Below, piece by piece: positions 54,892 through 62,972 of a DNA stretch of 64,000 bases. Position numbers and translations under genes: made by a program. A model generated the notes under the pieces. That model was not told where the DNA came from and did not search any database. It was given only the letters and a program-made list of their open reading frames with translations. Position 1 is the stretch's first letter. Every line of letters starts with the position of its first letter. Source of the stretch: SKPS01 sp964469215 (GTDB taxonomy: Bacteria; Bacteroidota; Bacteroidia; Bacteroidales; SKPS01); NCBI GenBank assembly GCA_964469215.1, contig CAYXYB010000001.1, positions 558,001-622,000 on the forward strand. Reading direction: 5' to 3'.

Positions 54892-56022
54892 TTAAAATTT
54901 TATTTTGTCCTCCGTAGCTTGCTGAACATTGAAGAAATCAATAAGCAATTCAATAAGCTCCAGAGAATGAAAGCTTTCTCCGTTCAAAAGATCTTCAATG
55001 GCAAGCAGCACCTCTTCGCGCTGTAAAATGCCGTTGGCATCAATGTCGAAAGGGATAAAATCGACCGGCAATCTCGGGTACGGTAAAATGATCAGGCCTG
55101 ATGTGCCAATTGGTTTAAGCTCGAAATACTTAAAGGAGATTCCGGCAAGTACCATTAAAAACGCATCCCTGCTTTTGTCACCGATAGCTCTTGTTGGATC
55201 TGAAGATCCACTTTTATGGGTAATATTGTCCAGAAAGTCAGTAAAAGTATAGTGATACGATGCACCCAGGGATATTGTGAATTGTTGGTTTAGGTTTATA
55301 TCCATTCCAATTCCAATTGGAATTGAGAAGGTAGTTCGGGAATATGATCCGTATCCGTCGAAGTCAGCATCCCTCAAAATGGTTTCATAGATATAATCAC
55401 GCTGCATTAAACCTGCTTTGCCTGAATTTTCAGGAGTTTCAGGCATATCCCTTATTGTGCCGTCCTTCCAGTAATGGTATGGTGTTCCAATGTTATTAGT
55501 AAGATCAGACAGAGGGTTGAAATACAAAAACTCAAGGCCTGTGTACACCCAAGGTTGGAGTACTCCCGGCACATCGTTTTTGTATAATCCTCCGAAGTTG
55601 TAACCAAGCCTCAACTGAGGAGCAAAAATGGGCGTCCTTACATTCAGGTTGGCGAAGGTTGTTGACGTTGAGTCAGATCTGAACTGACCAAACAGGGATC
55701 CGGTATTAACAGCAAGGCCAATTGTAATTGAGGGTGTAAGGCCGTAGTTGATGTAGAAACTTCCACAAAACCTATCAGCAACCGGCGGATTGATGTCGTT
55801 TTCAAGTTCACCGCAAAGTTGCATAAAACCTGTATTGGCTCCAATCTGAAAGAAGCGTTTAACAGTGAAAACAGCAGGTTGTTCTTCGTAATAATTTTCA
55901 GGTTCTTCATCAGGATCAACCTGTCCTCTGACAGAGAGAGGAAACAGGATCATGATGCATGCCAGGATATGCATCAATGTTAATTCACCTGCTTTTGCAA
56001 TGGGAACGTACCTGAAACTCAT
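54892..56022 (-). CDS. Outer-membrane barrel with C-terminal EF-hand-like motif
   Basis: Probably 376 residues if it starts at 56022; an internal ATG at 55974 (MHILACIMILFPLSVRGQ) gives a cleaner signal peptide. The middle part (about 60-320) has the alternating strands of an outer-membrane barrel (FFQIGANTGFMQLCGELEND, LRLGYNFGGL, FSIPIGIGMDINLNQQFTIS). Near residue 330 the sequence DFIPFDIDANGILQREEV reads as a calcium-binding EF-hand loop with a helix after it. No similar protein is recalled. It sits 15 bases after the SPOR gene and 12 bases before the papain-like gene. Confidence 0.65.
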   Translation of the reverse strand: MSFRYVPIAKAGELTLMHILACIMILFPLSVRGQVDPDEEPENYYEEQPAVFTVKRFFQIGANTGFMQLCGELENDINPPVADRFCGSFYINYGLTPSITIGLAVNTGSLFGQFRSDSTSTTFANLNVRTPIFAPQLRLGYNFGGLYKNDVPGVLQPWVYTGLEFLYFNPLSDLTNNIGTPYHYWKDGTIRDMPETPENSGKAGLMQRDYIYETILRDADFDGYGSYSRTTFSIPIGIGMDINLNQQFTISLGASYHYTFTDFLDNITHKSGSSDPTRAIGDKSRDAFLMVLAGISFKYFELKPIGTSGLIILPYPRLPVDFIPFDIDANGILQREEVLLAIEDLLNGESFHSLELIELLIDFFNVQQATEDKIKF

Positions 56023-56037
56023 TAGAATTATGCATTA

Positions 56038-57162
56038 TTATGGGACTCTTTTGCCATCCTGATACTTGACAACCATGGCATTACCTCCGTTTCTAGAGAT
56101 AAAAACCTTACTGGCAGCTTCGGCTTCAGCGGGTGTGTTCCAGGGGCCGAAGGTATACCTGTGCCATGTGCCGTCAGATTCAAGAAACACTTTTTCTGAA
56201 ATATTGAATTGCTTTTTTAATACTTCGGCCTCCCTCAGGGTTTTCAGAGCAGCAAACTGCACTCTGTATTGAATTCCGGATACAGATGGAACACGCACCG
56301 GTTCTGTTGTGCTTGAAGCACGTGATATGTCCGGGCTTTTTGTTATTGCAGGAGGTTTGTCCTCCTGTTTTACAGTCTTGTCAATTTCAGGCTTTACAGG
56401 CAGTGCAGTGTTTTCAGCAACGGGAACTTTTACAGGAAGGTTGTCAGGTTCTGAAAGTTCTGCTGTTTTTTCAAGTAAGGGCTTTTCCTGTACTTCAACC
56501 TTCTGTGGTGGTATTTCTGCATCCTGTTTTTGAGCAGCTTTTTCCTGAATTGTTTTTTCAGATTTCTCATCAGTGGATATCCTGACTTCAGGATCAGCTT
56601 CTGGTTTCTTAACAACCTCTATCTTCTCGATTACTTTAGAACTGATAACAGTTTCCTGCATCAACTTTCTGCTGATGGTATCCTCTAATACAGGTTTTGC
56701 TTCGGATTTTATTTTGTTTATTGCTACAGGCGGTTCTTTCATATTAATAGCAATTCGTTGAGAACTTACAGCCTGTCTCTGGATTTTGTTGTCTCTGAGG
56801 TATGAAAAAGTACCGTCTGTAATTTCAAATGATCCTGACAATGATGGGTTAAAGACGATACGGTATGACAGTGTAATTATCTGTTGAGGAGGCAGGCTTA
56901 GCCAGATGAAAGAGACCCTCTGCTTATCGAATATGAAATCGCTCCCTGCATCGTTTACCAGCTCGGCAGACAAACCTTCAGGCAGAGTCTGCTGAAATCT
57001 GGCAAAGCCTTCAACACCCTGCTTTTCAATAACTATTTCAATGGCACACCGCTCCCCCGTTTTGCAGGATTCAGGTGCTTTGACATTAACTTTAACCTCC
57101 TGTGATCTTATCCCCAGACCTGTAATTGTAAGAAGGATAAAACAAAAAAGAAGCTTTTTCAT
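56038..57162 (-). CDS. SPOR-domain protein with a beta-sandwich N-terminus
   Basis: A 374-residue exported protein. Signal peptide 1-20 (ending GIRSQ). Residues 21-140 look like a beta-sandwich with one Cys pair (CKTGERC). Residues 150-290 form a charged Lys/Glu/Pro linker. The C-terminal 80 residues are a SPOR domain (YRVQFAALKTLREAEVLKKQ ... MVVKYQDGKRVP), expected to bind denuded peptidoglycan strands at division sites. It lies between alpha-2-macroglobulin (55 bases) and the EF-hand barrel (15 bases). A TATCTTTG box in the 55-base gap suggests it can be transcribed on its own. Confidence 0.85.
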   Translation of the reverse strand: MKKLLFCFILLTITGLGIRSQEVKVNVKAPESCKTGERCAIEIVIEKQGVEGFARFQQTLPEGLSAELVNDAGSDFIFDKQRVSFIWLSLPPQQIITLSYRIVFNPSLSGSFEITDGTFSYLRDNKIQRQAVSSQRIAINMKEPPVAINKIKSEAKPVLEDTISRKLMQETVISSKVIEKIEVVKKPEADPEVRISTDEKSEKTIQEKAAQKQDAEIPPQKVEVQEKPLLEKTAELSEPDNLPVKVPVAENTALPVKPEIDKTVKQEDKPPAITKSPDISRASSTTEPVRVPSVSGIQYRVQFAALKTLREAEVLKKQFNISEKVFLESDGTWHRYTFGPWNTPAEAEAASKVFISRNGGNAMVVKYQDGKRVP

Positions 57163-57184
57163 GGATCATGGTTTTTTAATCACA

Positions 57185-57192
57185 CAAAGATA
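57185..57192 (-). promoter_or_regulatory. -7 promoter box (TATCTTTG) upstream of the SPOR gene
   Basis: TATCTTTG on the minus strand, 22 bases before the SPOR ATG at 57162 and after the alpha-2-macroglobulin stop. It could start a transcript of SPOR, barrel, papain-like, M48 and pbpC. The -33 element is unclear. Confidence 0.45.
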
Positions 57193-57217
57193 ATGCTTTT
57201 ATTGCCATCCTTGAAAA

Positions 57218-60200
57218 TTATCTAACCACCTCTATCCATTTTCCGGTGATTTGCGAGTAAGTGTCGGCAGCATACATGGCTTCGCATCTTATTGAAGGCA
57301 TATAATATTTTCCCGTATATGTTGCATTAAGCATTACATTGAAGGTTTTTGACTTCAGTGGCTCAAGGTTAAAATAGGTAAGTATACGGTCATCACGTAT
57401 GTCCTGGTGGTTGAAATTATTGTCGTTTCCGGTACGGGTATCAACTATGCCTGTGAGGCGTGCATTATGTATCTGCCATCCGGAAGGGATGATATGAGTC
57501 AAGGCTATCTCCTGTATTGGATCTGCCGATAAGCTTGTTACTGTAATTCGGGCCATAAAATCCTTACCCTGACTGATACTGGCAGGATCAAGCCTGCTAC
57601 CGTCAGGATACATGTACTCTATTGCCATTTTCAGTTTTCTGGCAGATTGTATTTCCTGTCCCGGCATTGGAATACCTGTAACCCTGAGGTTCACGTAAAG
57701 GGTCCCCTCGCTGTTGTTCTTAACGATCACTTTTCTGCTTTGTGCGTTTCCTATGTTGTTCAGGTTTTCAGTAAACATCGATTTATCTGTTTTCACTGCA
57801 ATGTTTTTACCGTTGAACTGGTAAGTGCAGTTAAGTCCCTTCACAGTCTTAACCTGGTTGAAGTATCGTGAAACAGAAATCAGAGTGTACGCAGTTGTTT
57901 GGGTGCTGTACCATTGATTATTGTTGAGGGAGGTTACCAGAGTTTTTGTGATTTCGTCGGCTAATTGCATATTTTTAAGCAGCAGACATGTTTCAAGCAC
58001 CATTGCTCTGTCTCTTACCGGTTCTCCGAAAGTATTGCCATATTCATTGTAAGGTGGTATTTCGGCAGAGGCATTTTCCACAAGGTTTTGAGCTGTTTTT
58101 AACTTTCCTGCAAGAGCATAAGTTGCGGCGAGCCTCCATCTTGCCTGTGCTGAAAGCTTTTGTGAGCTCCTGAGCCTGTTCATAGCTCCCATCTCAGGTG
58201 AACCTGCCAGGGCCAGAGTGTAGAGCCTGTAAGCCTGAACGAGATCATCCCGGAAGTAGATCTCTGAATGTTGCCAACTGTTTGCCAGTTGCCTTTGAGA
58301 GGATATCCACCTCTTCTTGAGTCCTGCAGGCAATGAGAAACCCTTCGATTCAGCTTCAACCAAGAAGTGCCCTGCATAACTGTTTGTCCATTCGTTCAGG
58401 TATCTGCCATTTGGCCAATATGAGAAGGTGCCCTCACTCATCAGATGCTGGTTAAGTTTGGTGATGGCAGCCTTAATATTATTATCAATTTCGCGTGAGG
58501 ATCTCTGGTCGAGGTACACCAGGTTTTTGAGCATAAGCTGTGGGAAGGCTGCAGAAACAGTCTGTTCCAGGCAGCCATGCGGATATCTTATAAGATAATC
58601 GAGCCGTTTTGCAAGGTTGAGGGGTGGCATAGAGGAGAGTTCGATCTCAACCTGATTAGTACCTGTTATTCCATGCATCACCAGATCGTCAGACCAGGAT
58701 TCGCCTGGTTTAATTGTCTTCTGATAAAGCCTTACTTCCGGAGGGTTGGGGTTTCTTACCTCCAGGCTTATTGTGTGTCTGGCAGTTTTTGTTCCACCTT
58801 TCACAAAAATATCAACGGTTGCTGAACCCACCTGTTCCTTTACCTTTAATCTGAAATTAACGATCTGGTCACCTGTATTTTTAAAGGTTATGTTTTGTGA
58901 AGTGTAGCCTGAAGCTTCAAAGAGGCCGGAGGGGGTAATAGAAACCTGCACATTGCGAATTTCTTTCTCCATGGCAAAAACACTAACAGGGAGGTTGATG
59001 GTTTCTCCCGGTCCGGCAACACGCGGAAGAGTTCCAAGAACCATTAGTGGGCTTTTGACAGCAGCAGTTTTTTCTGCATTTCCATAAGCTCCTTCATGCG
59101 CTGCCACTACCATTACCCTTACGGAACCTACATATTGAGGCATATTGAAAGTGTGGGATGATCTCTTACCGGGTTCGAGGTATACCGGCCCAAAAGATTT
59201 GACCACCGGGGTAAAGCGTCGTGTTTTCTGTTTATCCTGGTGAATTCGTGTATCACCTCCCCCAATGCTCAGTAATCTATCAAAGCCGGCTGTAAAAGCA
59301 CCGATCACTTCAGAGAAGAGATCCCATGTTCTCACTCCAAGAGCCTCTTTGCCGTAAAAGTTCTTCCAGGGATCGGGTGTTTTAAAACCTGTCAGATCCA
59401 GTAAGCCTTCATCAACAACATAAAGGGTATAGGCCATAGGTTTGCCTTTAGCTTCGCTGACAGTAATGGTTGCTTCGGATTCCGACTCCCATGATGAAGG
59501 CATAGAGATCACCGGCTGTAATATAGTTCCGGGATCTTCCACCAAAACAGGCACCACACCATACATTCTGATGGGCATGTCGTTTGCTGTCTGGCGATGG
59601 GGCTGGAGCAACATAACATGCACATATACATTCGGGGACATCTCAGGAGTAAGTTCCAGCGTGAAGTTTGTTGCAACGCTGTCTGTGGAAATCCATTCAG
59701 TACGAAGAACCTTCGATCCGCTTTCGACACTTACCAGTGCCCTTCCTCCACCCGACGAAGGTATGGTGATCCTGGCCTTGTCGCCGGTGTTATATTTGTT
59801 TTTGTCGGTGGAGATTGACAGCATTGAGGCTCCATCGCGCATTTGTCCGGGTCTGCGGCCCCAACCTGAGTAATCGAGGTAGATTACTTTTCCTGTGATG
59901 TGGCCACTGGCTGGATCAGTAACCCTGATAAGATACCTTCCCCATTCCGATTCAGCTGCTCCCCAGTTGAACTGTCCACGGCCACCACTTACGGATATAT
60001 TTGAAGTGAATACAGGAACAGCTTCGGTGTTGGAGAGGAAATAGGGTAGCCCCCTTTCGCTGTTGTGCCACCACCATCTCCAGTCGATCTTGTAAATATC
60101 TACCCTTAGTTTTGACTTTGCTACGCCTTTGCCTGAAGAGGTTACATTGGCGATTTTGAACTGGTGCTGCTTTCCGGTCTCAAGCATATCCCACCAACCT

Positions 60201-62773
60201 GTTCCTTTGGGCACCCATAAACCGGCAAAACTGTTAAAAGGATAATAGGGTACCGTTGTGGCATTGATGCTGAAATCACCACCCGGCTCAAAGACCTTTG
60301 TTACAAACGAAGCACTCAGAACCCCCGGCAATCGCTCATCCATCTCAACAACTGGTGAAACCGCAGCTTTACCTGCCTCATCAAGGTTACCCTCAAATAC
60401 CACAGAAGTCTCAGAATAGAAACCAGTAGTAGGATCATCGAAGTTGAAGCCTTCGAATCCCTTGAATTGTGTTTTGCCGCTAATAAGCGTCATTGATACA
60501 TCAGCCTTTAATCCGGGGGAAAAAGCTCCGTGCAGCCATCGGGTTTCAAGGATACCAGGCTTCAGAGCGTAAGCCATTATCTGTTCACCAGGAAATTTAA
60601 GTTCAATCTTCAAACGGTTAGGCTTAACTGTTTCAACCTTGAAGTATCGGGTAAAGGTGAGGTTCCCGATATACACCTTGCCTAAATAATTACCGGTGGT
60701 TGATGATTCAAGCGTACATACATGGAATGGGTATATCCCTTTAACTGAGCTGTTTGCAACCTTGCGCTGAACCACATTACCCATCGGATCAGATAACTCA
60801 AACATTACCGGAATATCGGGAGGGAGGTTTTTAAGCTTATCTTCAAGAATGAAATTTATAAACATGGTATCACCCGGCCTCCAGACACCCCTTTCGGCAT
60901 AAAGGAACCCTTTTATTCCACGTTGAATGGTTTGACCGTCGACATCAAAAAGGCTTAACGACAGAGTGTTTGCATTGCCAAGTTTAAGATATCCGCGTTC
61001 ATCTCCTCTGCGGGCAATAACCAGGAATGGCTTTTTCTTAAGAGAAAAGGTTATCTTTCCATCTGAATCAGTCTTTCCCTCTGCAAGAACCTGCATGTTG
61101 AAGTCCATCACCATTATATCGAGCCCTTTAAGCGGGTTAGCAGTGATTATATCGGTTGCAAAGCAAATCAGGTCACCGTCACTACCAGCTTTTGCAATAA
61201 GGCCAATATCGGAGCTGAGAATATTCCTTGAAGCGGACTTGTAATAGTAATATGAATTTGAGCAGGGATTGTTCCTCTCATCCCAGTCATAGTCATCATA
61301 TCCATACCATTCATCATCGTAATCGCCGGTATATCCCCACTCATCTTCGGTATCCTCAATAGTATCATCAACAGTGGTGAGGGTAACCTCATCCTTTTTT
61401 GTTTCGCCACATGGATAGGTAGAGTATGCCTTTTTAAATGAGATGCTGACCCTGTAGATAGCTCCCCGTTCGGGTTTAATAAGTTTTGAAAGATCAAGTG
61501 CATAGCGGCTCCAGGAACTGTAGTCGGTCACACTGTTGGTTGTTTGGGTAAGGTCAACACGTTTGTTGTAAACTGTAGCCGCTACCCGGTACATTTCACT
61601 GGAGCCACTTAATTCATTAACCTGTAAAAACTGCGGGACATTCTTTTCGTAGATCTTTTGTATATGAACATCCACGGCTTTCAGGTTGACGGTCTCGAAT
61701 GGGAATAAAAGTCCGTTGGTTGCCGGGAGAATGGTGCCTTCACCAACCATTCTTACAGCAGGTTTCATCGAATCAAAATCAACCAACTGCGAAAACAACT
61801 GTCCGAGGGTTCTGCCATGGATATTTTTTACTGATGGTTCTATAACAAGTGTTATCTCACCTGAACGACTGTAAGTTGTGTAGACCTTCAGTTTATTTCC
61901 GTCGATGGAGAAACGCAGATTTCTTTCTGAACCCAGCCGTACAAGTCCGTCAAGATCCATCTCAGGGTCAAGCATATCACTGAAGGTGATAAGTACATGC
62001 TGATCAGGATCGTAAAAAACTGCCACTCCGACAACACTAAATTCATCTGAACCCGGCAAACGGAGGTTCTCCTCACCTTGCTTTTTAATACCCAGTGGCC
62101 TACCATTATGTTTAATCACCAGAAAGGTTGACTCTTTAGCCCTCCTAAGACTGTCAATGGTAAAATTGAACCTTGTACTGCCCTGCTGGGTAGTCCACTT
62201 CAAGTTAACCCTGCTATCAAGATACCACCCATCAAGAACCTGTTTCACATCATCCAGGGATGCCTGGTCTGCAGTAGATACAAACCCAGTCACCCTGTAC
62301 AGGCCGGGTTGATCCTCAATAGTGGAAGGGGGATTGAGTTGAACCTCGTAATTCTGTCTTATGGTGTGAAACTGGAAGACGAACTCCTGAAATGACTCGG
62401 GAACCGGCCTCAACAAACTAAGCCTGAACGTGCAGGTATAGGTGGTATTCTGCTTCATCGGTGATGAGGACCTGAACTCCAATGTGCGGAAATCGGACCA
62501 GAATACCTCACCATCAACAGCGGGTGAAAAAGATAAAAGCGATGGGTCTGCCTTTTTCCCGATCATGAGAGAATCAGCAAAAGGCTGCGCTAATCTGACC
62601 TTGATTGTAGATGTGGTCGAAATTACTCCTGATGTATATGCCGTAATATAATCGCGGAACGCAGGATCCGGTTTGAGAAACTTTAAAGGATCTCCTGCCC
62701 GGGCAATAACGATAATTAACACTATGGCCAGAATTGTAGCAGGGATGGCAAACCTGATGTGCTTTCTTTTCAT
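57218..62773 (-). CDS. Alpha-2-macroglobulin family protein
   Basis: A giant 1851-residue envelope protein of the bacterial alpha-2-macroglobulin (YfhM/ECAM-like) family, which traps proteases at the cell surface. The N-terminus has one hydrophobic segment (about 8-25) that looks like an anchor or signal peptide; no lipobox is seen, unlike E. coli YfhM. MG-type beta domains fill most of the chain, with a Tyr/Asp-rich insertion (about 466-505). The thioester motif CLEQ is present (Cys1401-Leu-Glu-Gln1404, in YPHGCLEQTVSAAFP), followed by the helical thioester domain. In E. coli it is next to pbpC, a pairing taken to reflect protection of cells with damaged walls. Here it heads the block ending in pbpC. 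Confidence 0.93.
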   Translation of the reverse strand: MKRKHIRFAIPATILAIVLIIVIARAGDPLKFLKPDPAFRDYITAYTSGVISTTSTIKVRLAQPFADSLMIGKKADPSLLSFSPAVDGEVFWSDFRTLEFRSSSPMKQNTTYTCTFRLSLLRPVPESFQEFVFQFHTIRQNYEVQLNPPSTIEDQPGLYRVTGFVSTADQASLDDVKQVLDGWYLDSRVNLKWTTQQGSTRFNFTIDSLRRAKESTFLVIKHNGRPLGIKKQGEENLRLPGSDEFSVVGVAVFYDPDQHVLITFSDMLDPEMDLDGLVRLGSERNLRFSIDGNKLKVYTTYSRSGEITLVIEPSVKNIHGRTLGQLFSQLVDFDSMKPAVRMVGEGTILPATNGLLFPFETVNLKAVDVHIQKIYEKNVPQFLQVNELSGSSEMYRVAATVYNKRVDLTQTTNSVTDYSSWSRYALDLSKLIKPERGAIYRVSISFKKAYSTYPCGETKKDEVTLTTVDDTIEDTEDEWGYTGDYDDEWYGYDDYDWDERNNPCSNSYYYYKSASRNILSSDIGLIAKAGSDGDLICFATDIITANPLKGLDIMVMDFNMQVLAEGKTDSDGKITFSLKKKPFLVIARRGDERGYLKLGNANTLSLSLFDVDGQTIQRGIKGFLYAERGVWRPGDTMFINFILEDKLKNLPPDIPVMFELSDPMGNVVQRKVANSSVKGIYPFHVCTLESSTTGNYLGKVYIGNLTFTRYFKVETVKPNRLKIELKFPGEQIMAYALKPGILETRWLHGAFSPGLKADVSMTLISGKTQFKGFEGFNFDDPTTGFYSETSVVFEGNLDEAGKAAVSPVVEMDERLPGVLSASFVTKVFEPGGDFSINATTVPYYPFNSFAGLWVPKGTGWWDMLETGKQHQFKIANVTSSGKGVAKSKLRVDIYKIDWRWWWHNSERGLPYFLSNTEAVPVFTSNISVSGGRGQFNWGAAESEWGRYLIRVTDPASGHITGKVIYLDYSGWGRRPGQMRDGASMLSISTDKNKYNTGDKARITIPSSGGGRALVSVESGSKVLRTEWISTDSVATNFTLELTPEMSPNVYVHVMLLQPHRQTANDMPIRMYGVVPVLVEDPGTILQPVISMPSSWESESEATITVSEAKGKPMAYTLYVVDEGLLDLTGFKTPDPWKNFYGKEALGVRTWDLFSEVIGAFTAGFDRLLSIGGGDTRIHQDKQKTRRFTPVVKSFGPVYLEPGKRSSHTFNMPQYVGSVRVMVVAAHEGAYGNAEKTAAVKSPLMVLGTLPRVAGPGETINLPVSVFAMEKEIRNVQVSITPSGLFEASGYTSQNITFKNTGDQIVNFRLKVKEQVGSATVDIFVKGGTKTARHTISLEVRNPNPPEVRLYQKTIKPGESWSDDLVMHGITGTNQVEIELSSMPPLNLAKRLDYLIRYPHGCLEQTVSAAFPQLMLKNLVYLDQRSSREIDNNIKAAITKLNQHLMSEGTFSYWPNGRYLNEWTNSYAGHFLVEAESKGFSLPAGLKKRWISSQRQLANSWQHSEIYFRDDLVQAYRLYTLALAGSPEMGAMNRLRSSQKLSAQARWRLAATYALAGKLKTAQNLVENASAEIPPYNEYGNTFGEPVRDRAMVLETCLLLKNMQLADEITKTLVTSLNNNQWYSTQTTAYTLISVSRYFNQVKTVKGLNCTYQFNGKNIAVKTDKSMFTENLNNIGNAQSRKVIVKNNSEGTLYVNLRVTGIPMPGQEIQSARKLKMAIEYMYPDGSRLDPASISQGKDFMARITVTSLSADPIQEIALTHIIPSGWQIHNARLTGIVDTRTGNDNNFNHQDIRDDRILTYFNLEPLKSKTFNVMLNATYTGKYYMPSIRCEAMYAADTYSQITGKWIEVVR

Positions 62774-62923
62774 TCTTGATATAGGTTTTTAGGAATTGAT
62801 ACTTAACGTAAAAGTATTGTTTATCATATTAAAAGGATAAATATTTCTGTATAATAATCCGATATGCATTTCTGTACATATCTGATTTAAATGAAATTGA
62901 TTTTTTATCACCTTTTAAATATC

Positions 62924-62931
62924 TATTTTTG
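62924..62931 (+). promoter_or_regulatory. -7 promoter box (TATTTTTG) of the oxidoreductase gene
   Basis: TATTTTTG, 42 bases before the ATG at 62973. A possible TTG lies 24 bases upstream, rather far. The 199-base gap to alpha-2-macroglobulin shows nothing else. Confidence 0.4.
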
Positions 62932-62972
62932 CACACAGTGAAAACAAGCAAACAAATAAATACCATACAATT

